Positions 45,303 through 54,458 of a stretch of 58,619 bases of DNA are shown piece after piece. The notes beneath the pieces were generated by a model. The model made no database searches. It worked only from the letters and a program-made list of their open reading frames with translations, and was not told where the DNA came from. How positions within the stretch are numbered: position 1 is the stretch's first letter; each line of letters begins with the position of its first letter. Location: positions 1 through 58,619 of the forward strand of contig JBOICV010000018.1 of the NCBI GenBank assembly GCA_050740255.1, in the 5' to 3' direction. The position numbers and the translations under genes are program-made. This DNA comes from JBOICV01 sp050740255 (GTDB lineage: Bacteria > Pseudomonadota > Gammaproteobacteria > Nevskiales > JBOICV01).

Positions 45303-46118
45303 ATGCCCTCCAGTCCGTCCCCCGCCGCCCCGCTGATACAGATACGCGGCCTGAGCTTTCGCTTCGGCCCGCGCGTCATTTTCGATCAGGTGGATATGGA
45401 TATCCCACGCGGCAAGGTCACGGCAATCATGGGGCCGAGCGGCATCGGCAAGACCACCTTGTTGCGTCTGATCGGCGGCCAATACCGCCCCGACGCCGGC
45501 ACGATTACAGTGGATGGCATCAACGTGCATAAGTTGTCGCGGCGCGAGCTGTTCGAGTTCCGCAAGCGCCTGGGGATGATGTTCCAGAACGGCGCGCTGC
45601 TGACTGATCTCACCGTGTTCGAGAACGTGGCCTTTCCGCTGCGCGAGCACAGCAAACTGCCGAATTCGATGATCCGCGATATCGTGCTGATGAAGCTGCA
45701 CGCGGTCGGCCTGCGCGGCGCGCGCGACCTTTACCCGGAACAAAGCTCGGGCGGCATGCAACGCCGTATCGCCTTCGCGCGCGCGATAGCGCTAGACCCG
45801 ATGATGGTGATGTACGACGAACCCTTCACCGGCCAGGACCCGATCAATATGGGCGTGCTGACGCGCCTGGTGCGCACGCTCAACGACGCGCTCGGCCTGA
45901 CCTCGCTGGTGGTATCGCACGACGTGGCCGAGACGCTCGACACCTGCGACTACGCTTACCTGATCTCCTCGGGCAAGATCGCGGGCCACGGTACGCCGCA
46001 GCAGATTCGCGCCTCGCAGTCGGAATGGGTGCAGCAGTTTCTGAAAGGCGAGCCGGACGGTCCGGTCCGGTTTCACGTACAGGCGCCGGACTACCACCAG
46101 GAGATGATGCGCGCATGA
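45303..46118 (+). CDS. mlaF: Mla phospholipid transporter, ATPase subunit
   Basis: ATPase of the MlaFEDB inner-membrane complex that moves phospholipids between the membranes and keeps outer-leaflet asymmetry. The 271 residues have Walker A GPSGIGKTT (44-52), a Q-loop MFQNGALLTDLTVFENVAFP, signature SSGGMQRR (148-155), Walker B MVMYDEPFTGQDP, and the H-loop SHDVAE. Most MlaF proteins read LSGGM; the first signature residue here is Ser. First gene of the mlaFEDCB operon. Confidence 0.95.
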   Translation: MPSSPSPAAPLIQIRGLSFRFGPRVIFDQVDMDIPRGKVTAIMGPSGIGKTTLLRLIGGQYRPDAGTITVDGINVHKLSRRELFEFRKRLGMMFQNGALLTDLTVFENVAFPLREHSKLPNSMIRDIVLMKLHAVGLRGARDLYPEQSSGGMQRRIAFARAIALDPMMVMYDEPFTGQDPINMGVLTRLVRTLNDALGLTSLVVSHDVAETLDTCDYAYLISSGKIAGHGTPQQIRASQSEWVQQFLKGEPDGPVRFHVQAPDYHQEMMRA

Positions 46119-46155
46119 CACGGTGCCGCGAGCGTATGCGAGCGTGGGTGCGCAC

Positions 46156-46929
46156 ATGACGGCCGCTCTGGATATCGTGCTGAACTTCCTGCGCGGCGCG
46201 GGCCGCGCCAATTTATTTCTGGCTTCTGTGATCGCGGCCCTGCCCTCCGCACTGGCTCGGCCACGCCTGGTATTGCAGCAGATTTACTCGGTGGGTCAGT
46301 TGTCGCTGGTCATCATCGTGGTGTCCGGTTCCTTTGTCGGCATGGTGCTGGCCCTGCAGGGCTACCGCAGCCTGGTGGGCTTCGGCGCGGAAGAGTCGCT
46401 CGGCGTATTCGTGGCACTGGTGATTGTGCGTGAACTCGGCCCGGTCGTGACCGCGCTCCTGTTCGCTGGACGCGCCGGCTCGGCATTGGCGGCGGAAATC
46501 GGGCTGATGCGCGCGACCGATCAGCTCTCCGGCATGGAGATGATGGCGGTGGACCCGGTGCATCGCGTGGTGGCGCCGCGTTTTCTGGCGGGCTGCATCG
46601 CCCTGCCGCTGCTGGCCGCGATTTTTTCGGTCATGGCGATCGGCGTTGCGGGCGGGCATCTGATCGGCGTGCAACTGCTGGGGGTGGATGACGGCGCCTA
46701 CTGGTCGCAAATTCATACCCAAGTGGAGTTCCGGGATATCTGGAACGGCGTCGTCAAAAGCCTGGTGTTCGGCGTCGTGGTGAGCTGGATTGCGGTCTAT
46801 CAGGGTTATCACGCGGCACCCACTTCTGCCGGAGTATCCAATGCCACCAAGGCGACCGTAGTCTTGTCCTCGCTTGCGATTCTGGGACTCGACTTCGTGC
46901 TTACCGCGTTCATGTTTGAAGGAATTTAG
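46156..46929 (+). CDS. mlaE: Mla phospholipid transporter, permease subunit
   Basis: A 257-residue polytopic permease (YrbE family) with an amphipathic N-terminal helix and five hydrophobic helices. Conserved parts are GSFVGMVLALQGY, VRELGPVVTALLFAGRAGSALAAEIG (in two parts, VRELGPVVTALLFAGR and GSALAAEIGLM) and ATDQLSGMEMMAVDP. The start ATG 46156 (MTAALDIVLNFL) is preferred; an upstream frame adds 11 unmatched residues. It lies 37 nt after mlaF. Confidence 0.95.
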   Translation: MTAALDIVLNFLRGAGRANLFLASVIAALPSALARPRLVLQQIYSVGQLSLVIIVVSGSFVGMVLALQGYRSLVGFGAEESLGVFVALVIVRELGPVVTALLFAGRAGSALAAEIGLMRATDQLSGMEMMAVDPVHRVVAPRFLAGCIALPLLAAIFSVMAIGVAGGHLIGVQLLGVDDGAYWSQIHTQVEFRDIWNGVVKSLVFGVVVSWIAVYQGYHAAPTSAGVSNATKATVVLSSLAILGLDFVLTAFMFEGI

Positions 46930-46938
46930 GAGCGTCAT

Positions 46939-47484
46939 ATGCAATCGAAAGCCTTGGAAATCCTGGTTGGATTCTTCTTCGCTCTGGGTGTCGCCGCGAT
47001 CTTCATTCTGACTTTCAGGGTCGCCAGCCTGGACAGCGTCGGCGCTGACCGGGGCTACCGCGTGATCGCGAAGTTCGAGAACATCGGCGGGCTCAAGGTC
47101 GGCTCGCCAGTCACCATGGCCGGGGTGCGCGTCGGCCGGGTGCGCGATATCAGCGTGGATCAGGAATTATTCGAAGCCGTGGTCAGTCTGGAGATCGCCC
47201 AGCAATACGACAAGATTCCGGACGATTCCGATGCCCAGATTCTCACCGCCGGTCTGCTGGGCGAGCAATACATCGGACTCAACTCAGGCGGTGCCGAACA
47301 GTACCTGAAGGACGGCGGCGAGATTCGCTTCACCCAGTCGGCCCTGGTCCTGGAAAATATCATCGGTCAGTTCGCGGTGAAAATGGTCGAGGGTAGCGGC
47401 TCCCAGAATGGAACCGAAGCCGCGTCCCAGGAGTCTGAAGCCCAGAGTTCCGCACCACAACCTGTACCGAGCCCACGCCCATGA
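46939..47484 (+). CDS. mlaD: Mla transporter MCE-domain subunit
   Basis: Hexameric substrate-binding ring of the Mla complex. The 181 residues comprise one N-terminal helix (7-27) and an MCE domain with FENIGGLKVGSPVTMAGVRVGRV and GLLGEQYIGLNSGG. The C-terminal 30 residues are Ser/Gln/Pro-rich and variable. mlaC overlaps by 4 nt. Confidence 0.95.
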   Translation: MQSKALEILVGFFFALGVAAIFILTFRVASLDSVGADRGYRVIAKFENIGGLKVGSPVTMAGVRVGRVRDISVDQELFEAVVSLEIAQQYDKIPDDSDAQILTAGLLGEQYIGLNSGGAEQYLKDGGEIRFTQSALVLENIIGQFAVKMVEGSGSQNGTEAASQESEAQSSAPQPVPSPRP

Positions 47485-48110
47485 AATATCGGATGTTCAG
47501 CCTGCTGGCGGCGCTATTTCTGGTGCTGCCATTCGGCGCCGCGGCCGCCACACCCACGCCGCCCGACCAAGTGGTGCAGCAGACCACGCAGCGCATCTCG
47601 GACACGATAGACCCCCGTAGGGAGGAGTTTCGCAAGGACCGCGGCAAGCTGTACCAACTGGTCGAGGACATCATCCTGCCGCATTTCGACTTCGAGGCGA
47701 TTTCACGGCTGGTGCTCGGCAAGAGTTGGAAGACCGCCACGCCGGAGCAGCGCACCCGCTTCGCCGCGGCGTTTCGCAATCAGTTGGTACGGACCTATTC
47801 CAACGCCCTGCTCGAATACAGCGGCCGGCAGTTGAAATATCTGCCGCTGAAGCTGGTGCCCGGCGCAAGGGATGTGGACTACCGCGCCGAGGTGCACCTG
47901 GCCAACGGTCAGGTCGTGTTGATGAGCTACAGCCTGCACCTGGTACAGAATGAGTGGAAGGTTTACGACATTACGATCGACGCGATTTCGCTGGTCACCA
48001 ATTACCGCGGTGTGTTCGCCGGCGTCATCCGCAAGAACGGTCTGGACGGCTTGATCAAACAGATCGAAGCCCGCAATGCCGGGCAGGCGGTCGCTGATGC
48101 GCCGTCTTGA
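47481..48110 (+). CDS. mlaC: Periplasmic phospholipid-binding protein MlaC
   Basis: Soluble carrier that shuttles phospholipid between the outer-membrane MlaA complex and MlaFEDB. In 209 residues there is a signal peptide (1-23) and the Ttg2-type fold with ILPHFDFEAISRLVLGKSW and FRNQLVRTYSNALLEY. mlaA is not in this window. The downstream mlaB frame overlaps its end. Confidence 0.94.
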   Translation: MKYRMFSLLAALFLVLPFGAAAATPTPPDQVVQQTTQRISDTIDPRREEFRKDRGKLYQLVEDIILPHFDFEAISRLVLGKSWKTATPEQRTRFAAAFRNQLVRTYSNALLEYSGRQLKYLPLKLVPGARDVDYRAEVHLANGQVVLMSYSLHLVQNEWKVYDITIDAISLVTNYRGVFAGVIRKNGLDGLIKQIEARNAGQAVADAPS

Positions 48111-48360
48111 AGGCCCGCTGGATTTTGCCCACGTGCCAGAATGGCTCGAACAAAGCCGCGAGTGGGTGGCCGCGGGTACCGCGCTGAACTTGGAACTCGG
48201 CGCCGTCACGCGCTGCGACAGCGCCGGCCTGTCGCTGCTGCTGGAACTGGCCCGCCGCGCCAGGGCCGCAAGCGCTGAGCTTAAATTGCTCAATGCCCCC
48301 CCGCAGATGCGCGAACTGCTTGATTTCTACCGCCTTAACGAGTTGTTCACGCTAGCTTGA
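48097..48360 (+). CDS. mlaB: Mla complex STAS-domain subunit
   Basis: An 87-residue cytoplasmic STAS protein that binds MlaF and stabilises the transporter. LELGAVTRCDSAGLSLLLEL carries the Asp-Ser-Ala-Gly core of STAS domains. The ATG at 48097 overlaps the mlaC stop by 14 nt; an ATG at 48076 would add seven residues and cannot be ruled out. Last gene of the operon, followed by repeat copy 3. Confidence 0.88.
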   Translation: MRRLEGPLDFAHVPEWLEQSREWVAAGTALNLELGAVTRCDSAGLSLLLELARRARAASAELKLLNAPPQMRELLDFYRLNELFTLA

Positions 48361-48368
48361 GATTTAGT

Positions 48369-48498
48369 GGTGTCTCAGTTTGCCGCTGAACCCCGAGTTC
48401 GTCATTCCGGCGGAGGCCGGAATCCAGTCTTTCAAGCCCCATGGACACCTCCCGGCGAAGGCCGGGACCACGCCGGTGTGACGGCAAACTGAGACACT
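48369..48498 (+). repeat. Dispersed paired-palindrome repeat, copy 3 (best-preserved ends)
   Basis: 130 bp with near-perfect terminal inverted repeats: GTGTCTCAGTTTGCCG at the left and CGGCAAACTGAGACAC at the right. Inside lie GTCATTCCGG...CCGGAATCCAG, then a modified second hairpin with an inserted CCCGGCGAAGGCCGGG, then CCGGTGTGACGG. It separates mlaB from the DUF1304 gene. It has no coding capacity. Confidence 0.9.
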
Positions 48499-48560
48499 AC
48501 CTGAGATTTGCCAGATTCGCGGGACGGCCCTAAGCTCGTCAATATAGAAGGGGGGCTGCC

Positions 48561-48950
48561 ATGAATCTCGCCAGTCAGATATTCGCCGCGCTCGCGGTCG
48601 TGTTCCATATCCTGTTTTTTTGCATGGAAAGCCTGTGGTTCATGCGCCCGCAAGTGTTTGCGCGATTCGGCGCCAAATCGCAGACCGATGCGGAGTCGCA
48701 GCGCCTGTTCGCCTTCAATCAGGGTTTCTACAATTTGTTTCTGGCAATGGGCTGCGCCGCCGGGATTGTCATGCTGCAGGGTACTGAATGGGCGCTGGTG
48801 GGACGAACGCTGGTGCTATTCACCTGCGCCTGCATGCTGGGCGCGGCCGCTGTGCTGACCTATTCCGCGCCACAGAAAATGCTGCGCGCCGCCGCGATAC
48901 AGGGGCTGCCACCGCTGCTCGCGATCGGCTTGTATCTGGCACTGGGCTAA
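48561..48950 (+). CDS. DUF1304-family membrane protein
   Basis: A 129-residue inner-membrane protein with four hydrophobic helices. FHILFFCMESLWFMRPQVFARF and FNQGFYNLFLAMGCAAG are the DUF1304 pattern (a conserved Glu in helix 1 and an N-Q-G-x-YN loop). The function is unknown; the family is often annotated only as membrane protein. GAAGGGGGG-type ribosome site upstream. It stands alone and is convergent with the META-domain gene, 6 nt away. Confidence 0.85.
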   Translation: MNLASQIFAALAVVFHILFFCMESLWFMRPQVFARFGAKSQTDAESQRLFAFNQGFYNLFLAMGCAAGIVMLQGTEWALVGRTLVLFTCACMLGAAAVLTYSAPQKMLRAAAIQGLPPLLAIGLYLALG

Positions 48951-48956
48951 ACCGCG

Positions 48957-49379
48957 TCAGTCCATATATACCTGATAGACAAACACCGCCACCCCGCGCT
49001 GATCCAGCAGGCGCAGGCTGTGGCTTTCCCGTTCCAGCCCGGCGCCCTGCTCCAGCAGTTGCGCAAAACCCTGCTCCATCTCCATGAGCTGGGGTGCGAC
49101 GCAGTACATCTTGGTCGCCGCAAGCTGGGCGGATATGCGGCCCTCCTGCAGGCGATAAGCACCGAACATGCGGTTGCAGAAATTCGCCTGTAGCGATTTC
49201 GCATCAAATGACAGCAGATACTTGCCGTCGCCGGGAACAGCCTCGCCGCGGTAGTTGACCAGGCGGAAGGTCGAGCCTTCCAGCGCCACCGGCGCGGCCG
49301 GTGGTGGCGGCTCCACGCCGCGCGCGCAGGCCGCCAGCGATAGCGCAAAAATCACGGCCATGAATCTAGTCATAAGCAT
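48957..49379 (-). CDS. META-domain-like lipoprotein
   Basis: A 140-residue lipoprotein: signal sequence with LSLAAC and lipidated Cys18, a Pro/Ala spacer, then one domain with LEGSTFRLVNYRGEAV, LSFDAKSLQANFCNRMFGAYRL and ATKMYCVAPQLMEMEQGF. The N-x-x-x-G-x-Y and M-x-C order resembles META/HslJ domains, whose exact function is unclear (HslJ is linked to novobiocin tolerance). It lies 2 nt after the purL stop, so it is probably on the purL transcript. The start may be at 49379 or 49373. Confidence 0.75.
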   Translation of the reverse strand: MLMTRFMAVIFALSLAACARGVEPPPPAAPVALEGSTFRLVNYRGEAVPGDGKYLLSFDAKSLQANFCNRMFGAYRLQEGRISAQLAATKMYCVAPQLMEMEQGFAQLLEQGAGLERESHSLRLLDQRGVAVFVYQVYMD

Positions 49380-49381
49380 CT

Positions 49382-52300
49382 TCAAGCCACCCATTTGCGG
49401 GCATTGCGGAACAACCGCAACCAGGGCCCGTCCGCACCCCAGTCTTCAGGATGCCAGGAATTCGTGCAACTGCGGATCACGCGTTCCGGGTGCGGCATCA
49501 GGATGGTTGCGCGCCCATCCTTGCTGGTCAGGCCGGTGATGCCGCCCGCGGAGCCATTCGGGTTGAAGGGATACTGCTGGGTCGCCTCGCCGTGGTGATC
49601 AATGTAGCGCAGCGCGATCTGCCCCTGGGATTCGAGCCGCTGCAAGGCGGCAGCGCTCGCAAACTGTGCCTGGCCCTCGCCATGGGCTACCGCGATGGGC
49701 AGGCGCGAACCCTCCATATCCGCCAGCAGCACCGACGGACTGTTCTGCACTTCCACCAGACTTAACCGCGCTTCGAATTGCTCGGACCGATTGCGTATGA
49801 ACTTCGGCCAATCCTTCGCCCCCGGTATCAACTCCTTCAATGCCGCCAGCATCTGACAACCGTTACACACGCCCAAGGTGAAGCTGTCCTCGCGATTGAA
49901 GAAGCCCGCGAACATTTCGCGCGCGCGCGGATGCAGCAGAATGGAACTGGCCCAGCCGCGGCCGGCGCCCAACACGTCGCCATAGGAGAAACCGCCGCAG
50001 GCGGCCAAACCCTTGAATCCCTCGAGACCAAGGCGCCCGCTGAGAATATCCGTCATATGGACGTCAACCGGCTCAAAGCCCGCGCGGTGAAACGCCCAGG
50101 CCATCTCAACCTGCCCGTTCACCCCCTGCTCGCGCAGGATCGCAACTTGCGGTCGCGCCAGATTGACGAAGGGCGCGGCCACGTCCTCGTCCAGATCGAA
50201 GGACAGATGCGCGCCAAGGCCTGGGTCCTTTTCATCCAGCAGTGCATCAAACTCCTGGCGCGCGCAGCCCGGCTCGTCACGCAGCGATTGCATGCGATAG
50301 CTGACCTGCGACCAGTCGCGCTGCAGATTGACGCGATTGTCAGCGAATACGATCCGTCCCGCGCGCATGAAGGTCAGGCGCTGCTCCACATGGGGGCTGC
50401 CCAGCTTGTGCGCAGCGAGTCCGGCATCGCGCAACAGCCTTAACACTCGTTCGCTATCGCTGCGCTTCACTTGCAGGACGGCACCCAGCTCCTCATTGAA
50501 TAGCGCGGCCAGTGCATCGGTGCCGAGTGCTTCCAGCTGGACCGCCGCGCCACAGTGCGCCGCAAAGCACATCTCAGCCAGGGTGACGAACAGGCCGCCA
50601 TCGGAGCGGTCGTGATAGGCCAGTAAACGGTCCTCGATGTTGAGCTGTTGAATGGCGGCAAAGAAAGCTGCAAGAAGCTGCGGATCGTCGAGATCCGGCG
50701 CTAGCCCGCCGTTTAAGCCAAATACCTGCGCGAGCGCGGACCCGCCGAGACGATTCTTGCCGGCGCCAAGATCGACCAGCAGCAGATCGGTGACCCCGCA
50801 ATTGAGCTTGAGCTCCGGCGTCTGCGTGCGGCGCACATCCGCCAGCGGCGCAAAGGCCGAGACGATGAGCGACAGCGGCGCCGTCACCTGCTTGGTTTCT
50901 CCCTGCTCCTGCCAGGTGGTCTTCATCGACAGCGAATCCTTGCCGACCGGGATACAAATACCCAGTTGCGGGCATAGCTGCTCGCCGACGGCGCGCACGG
51001 TCTCGAACAAAGCCAGGTCTTCGCCGGGGTGGCCGGCCGCCGCCATCCAGTTGGCGGATAGCCGGACATCGGCGAGTTTGCCGATCGGCGCCGCGGCGAT
51101 ATTGGTAATCGCTTCGGCCACCGCCATGCGGCCGGATGCCGGCGCATCGAGCAGGGCCAGCGGGGTGCGCTCGCCCATCGCCATGGCTTCGCCGGCAAAG
51201 CCGTCGTAGCCGCCGGCGGTAACGGCGACATCGCCGACCGGCACCTGCCACGGCCCGACCATCTGGTCGCGGCAGCTCAGGCCGCCAACCGTGCGGTCGC
51301 CAATCGTAATCAGAAAATGCTTGCTGGTGCAGGCCGGCAGGCGCAGCACGCGGCTCGCGGCTTCGGCGATTTCGATGCCTTTGGTCACCAGCGCCTTGGG
51401 TTTTTGCCGGCCCGGCTTGGCGTCGCGCTGCATTCGCGGCGTTTTGCCGAGCAGCATTGGCATCGGCATGTCCACGGCCGGCTCGGCCGGGCTCTGGGCA
51501 TCGTCCACCCGCAGTTGCGCCTCGGCACTGGCCTTGCCGATTACTGCGTAGGGACAGCGCTCGCGCAGGCATAAGGCGTCGAACTCCGCCAGGCGTTCGG
51601 GTTTGAGCGCGATCACGTAGCGCTCCTGCGCCTCATTGCACCAGATTTCCATGGGCGATAGCGCGCTGTCGGCAATCTGGATATCGCGCAGTTGCACCGC
51701 GCCGCCACGACCGTCGGCGTGAATGATTTCCGGCACCGCGTTCGACAGGCCGCCCGCGCCGACATCGTGAATCGACAGAATCGGATTGGCGTCGCCTTGC
51801 GCCCAGCAGCGATCGATCACTTCCTGGGCGCGGCGCTGCATCTCGGGATTGGCGCGCTGCACCGAGGCGAAGTCCAGCGCTTCGCTGCTGGTACCGGTGC
51901 TGACGGACGAAGCGGCGCCGCCGCCAAGCCCAATCAACAACGCCGGCCCGCCTAGAACGATCAGTGGAGCACCGCTTACCACCGCTTTTTTCTCCACATG
52001 CGGTCCGCGCACGCTGCCGATGCCGCCCGCAATCATGATCGGCTTGTGATAACCGCGTACCGCACCGTTGTGCTGTATCTCAAAGCTGCGGAAGTAGCCG
52101 GCGAGATTGGGGCGGCCGAATTCATTGTTGTACGCGGCCGCGCCGATGGGACCCTCCAGCATGATTTGCAGGGCCGAGGCCGTATGCCGCGGTTTGCCGT
52201 AGTCCTGTTCCCACGGCTGCTGGAAACCCGGAATCTGCAGATTGGAAACCGTAAAGCCACAGAGACCCGCCTTCGGCTTGGCGCCGCGCCCGGTGGCCGC

Positions 52301-53260
52301 CTCGTCGCGGATTTCGCCGCCTGCGCCGGTGGCCGCGCCGGCGAAGGGGACGATCGCCGTCGGGTGATTGTGCGTCTCGACTTTCATCAGCAGATGCACC
52401 TCTTCCTCGACGGGCCGGTAGACCCGCTGCGCATCGGGGAAGAAGCGCGTGGCCCGTGAGCCCTGCACCACCGCCGCGTTATCACGATAAGCGGACAACA
52501 CGCCCGCCGGCGCCGCCGCATAGGTCTGCTTGATCATGTCGAACAGGCTGCGCGGCTGCGTGACGCCATCCAGCGTCCAGCCGGCGTTGAAAATCTTGTG
52601 GCGGCAGTGTTCCGAATTGATCTGCGCAAACATCATCAACTCGGCGTCGGTGGGATTACGCTTGAGTTTGCGGAAGCTTTCCACCAGATAGTCCAGCTCC
52701 ACGGACGACAATGCCAGGCCCCACTCCTGGTTGACCCGTTCCAGCGCCGCCCGCCCACCCGCGGCAATATCCACGTGGCGCAAGCCGCGCGGCGGCGGTG
52801 TCTCGAACACCCGCGCCAGCTCGGCGTCCGTCAGTAGCACCGACTCGGTCATCGCGTCGTGCAGGCAGCTCAGAATGCTGGTTAGCGCCGGCTCTTCCAG
52901 ACGGCTGATACCGCGCAGGCGGTAGCAAGTGCCACGCTCCAGACGCTGCAGCCCGTTGATCTCGGCTACCCCTGCAATATCGGTCGCTTTGCTGGACCAG
53001 GGTGAGAGCGTACCCAGCCGCGGCACTACCCAGATGAGCGTATCGCCGGCGGCATCATCGAGGCGCGTCACATCATTAAGTAGCTGTTCCAGTTTTTTCC
53101 GCGCCTCGGCTTTTGGCGGCGACGCGAAGCGCGCGAGATAAACATGCTGCGCCTCCAACTCCGCTAGTTGGGGGCAGTGATCGACCAGCTGGCCGAACAG
53201 ACGCACCAGACGAAAACGCGACAGCGCCGCACCACCATAAAGGATGAGCGGTTTACTCAT
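49382..53260 (-). CDS. purL: Phosphoribosylformylglycinamidine synthase (large form)
   Basis: Converts FGAR to FGAM in purine synthesis, using glutamine and ATP. The 1292-residue protein is the large single-chain form: N-terminal PurS-like part, two AIRS-type synthase halves (KVETHNHPTAIVPFAGAATG, HDVGAGGLSNAVPEIIHADG) and a C-terminal glutaminase domain with LGVCNGCQMLAAL (catalytic Cys) and HGEGQAQF. The start at 53260 (MSKPLILYGGAALS) overlaps the preceding gene's stop by 4 nt. purL divergent from mltF, with a tRNA between, is a known arrangement. Confidence 0.97.
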   Translation of the reverse strand: MSKPLILYGGAALSRFRLVRLFGQLVDHCPQLAELEAQHVYLARFASPPKAEARKKLEQLLNDVTRLDDAAGDTLIWVVPRLGTLSPWSSKATDIAGVAEINGLQRLERGTCYRLRGISRLEEPALTSILSCLHDAMTESVLLTDAELARVFETPPPRGLRHVDIAAGGRAALERVNQEWGLALSSVELDYLVESFRKLKRNPTDAELMMFAQINSEHCRHKIFNAGWTLDGVTQPRSLFDMIKQTYAAAPAGVLSAYRDNAAVVQGSRATRFFPDAQRVYRPVEEEVHLLMKVETHNHPTAIVPFAGAATGAGGEIRDEAATGRGAKPKAGLCGFTVSNLQIPGFQQPWEQDYGKPRHTASALQIMLEGPIGAAAYNNEFGRPNLAGYFRSFEIQHNGAVRGYHKPIMIAGGIGSVRGPHVEKKAVVSGAPLIVLGGPALLIGLGGGAASSVSTGTSSEALDFASVQRANPEMQRRAQEVIDRCWAQGDANPILSIHDVGAGGLSNAVPEIIHADGRGGAVQLRDIQIADSALSPMEIWCNEAQERYVIALKPERLAEFDALCLRERCPYAVIGKASAEAQLRVDDAQSPAEPAVDMPMPMLLGKTPRMQRDAKPGRQKPKALVTKGIEIAEAASRVLRLPACTSKHFLITIGDRTVGGLSCRDQMVGPWQVPVGDVAVTAGGYDGFAGEAMAMGERTPLALLDAPASGRMAVAEAITNIAAAPIGKLADVRLSANWMAAAGHPGEDLALFETVRAVGEQLCPQLGICIPVGKDSLSMKTTWQEQGETKQVTAPLSLIVSAFAPLADVRRTQTPELKLNCGVTDLLLVDLGAGKNRLGGSALAQVFGLNGGLAPDLDDPQLLAAFFAAIQQLNIEDRLLAYHDRSDGGLFVTLAEMCFAAHCGAAVQLEALGTDALAALFNEELGAVLQVKRSDSERVLRLLRDAGLAAHKLGSPHVEQRLTFMRAGRIVFADNRVNLQRDWSQVSYRMQSLRDEPGCARQEFDALLDEKDPGLGAHLSFDLDEDVAAPFVNLARPQVAILREQGVNGQVEMAWAFHRAGFEPVDVHMTDILSGRLGLEGFKGLAACGGFSYGDVLGAGRGWASSILLHPRAREMFAGFFNREDSFTLGVCNGCQMLAALKELIPGAKDWPKFIRNRSEQFEARLSLVEVQNSPSVLLADMEGSRLPIAVAHGEGQAQFASAAALQRLESQGQIALRYIDHHGEATQQYPFNPNGSAGGITGLTSKDGRATILMPHPERVIRSCTNSWHPEDWGADGPWLRLFRNARKWVA

Positions 53261-54021
53261 GCAAGCTCCCGCCACTCCAGACCGCGTTCCTGATGCGCCA
53301 CTTCGAGCCATTCCGGATCATGCCCAAGCGCCCGCACCGCTGCCGCGCGCGCCAGCTCCGGCGTGTTGTTGATCTGGCTGATATGCGCAATGACCACACG
53401 TTGCAAGGCTGAACGATCCAGTGCCGCCAGCAAATCCGCGGCCTGTTCGTTGCTAAGATGCCCATAAGGGCCGCCCACGCGTTGCTTGAGTTTGGCTGCA
53501 TACGGCCCATCGGCGAGCATCTGCGGGTCGTGATTGAATTCCAGCAGCAGAGCGTCGCAACCTGACAGGGTCTGCTGCATATGCGGTGTCACGCGCCCGG
53601 CATCAGATAACACGCCCAGACGCCGGCCGGCGCTATTGGTAAATACGAATTGGCAGGGCTCGCGCGCATCATGTGGTACTGGGAAGGGCGTCAGGGTCAG
53701 CGCGCCGATACGCCAGGGTGCATGCGCATTGATGAAATGCACATCGATCTGCGCGCGATCGTGCCACAGCGAGTAAGTACCGCGCGTCATCCATACCGGA
53801 ATCTGATAGCGGCGCGCCAGCTTGCCGACACCACTCAAATGATCAGCATGCTCGTGAGTAACGACAATCCCGCTGAGCTCCGTAGGCGCGCAGCCGAAGA
53901 TCTGCATGCGCCGTTCGACTTCGGCCAGGGCCAGGCCGCAATCGAGCATCAAAAGCGTGTCGTCCTGAGCAATGAGCGCTGAATTACCCTTGCTACCACT
54001 CCCCAGGTACGCGAAGCGCAT
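53257..54021 (-). CDS. Metallo-beta-lactamase-fold hydrolase (YycJ-like)
   Basis: A 254-residue cytoplasmic metallohydrolase. MRFAYLGSGSKGNSALI and THEHADH (55-61) are clear, with later His/Asp ligands in LLEFNHDPQML and VVIAHISQINN. It resembles the YycJ/WalJ group, proposed as nucleases or phosphodiesterases; the substrate here is unknown. The ATG at 54021 is preferred; an 8-residue longer frame is possible. It is coupled to purL by ATGA overlap. Confidence 0.85.
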   Translation of the reverse strand: MRFAYLGSGSKGNSALIAQDDTLLMLDCGLALAEVERRMQIFGCAPTELSGIVVTHEHADHLSGVGKLARRYQIPVWMTRGTYSLWHDRAQIDVHFINAHAPWRIGALTLTPFPVPHDAREPCQFVFTNSAGRRLGVLSDAGRVTPHMQQTLSGCDALLLEFNHDPQMLADGPYAAKLKQRVGGPYGHLSNEQAADLLAALDRSALQRVVIAHISQINNTPELARAAAVRALGHDPEWLEVAHQERGLEWRELA

Positions 54022-54046
54022 CGCGGAGCGGCCGGTCGGATGCACC

Positions 54047-54394
54047 TCAGCCTTTGCCGCGGCTAGGTCCGCGCGGGCCCTGGGTGTAGACCGGTAGCTG
54101 CGTCACCTTGCTGCCAAGGTCCGTGCCAGCTATAACTTTGGCCACGCCTGGCTTATTAACCTCATCTATGCGCAGCACTGCGTGCATCGGAATATAAGTG
54201 CGCGTCACATCGCTGAACTCGCTCTTCAGCCGCTCCTCGCCGGGATCAACCACCACGCTGGACTTCTCTCCAAACAAGAGCCCCTCCAGTTCGACAAAAC
54301 CGTACATGCCGCCCTGCGAAATCTCGCGGGCGTAAAGTTCGTAAATCTTGTCCTGGCTGGCGAAAGTGACGCGGTAGAGCTTGCGTTTGGTCAT
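54047..54394 (-). CDS. DUF1820-family protein
   Basis: A 115-residue cytoplasmic protein, function unknown, of the DUF1820 type. MTKRKLYRVTFASQDKIYELYAREISQG (in parts: KLYRVTFASQ, KIYELYAREI) and GFVELEGLLFGEKSSVVVDP are the recognisable portion, and the end is Gly/Arg-rich. The start at 54394 is used; the frame continues upstream into hairpin and tRNA-derived DNA, which is not coding. It probably heads the DUF1820-hydrolase-purL-META transcript. Confidence 0.82.
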   Translation of the reverse strand: MTKRKLYRVTFASQDKIYELYAREISQGGMYGFVELEGLLFGEKSSVVVDPGEERLKSEFSDVTRTYIPMHAVLRIDEVNKPGVAKVIAGTDLGSKVTQLPVYTQGPRGPSRGKG

Positions 54395-54458
54395 CGGGTC
54401 CGAGCAATCGCGTTGCGCATCAAATGTGACGGAGAGGGTGAGTACGACCTGCCGTCGC

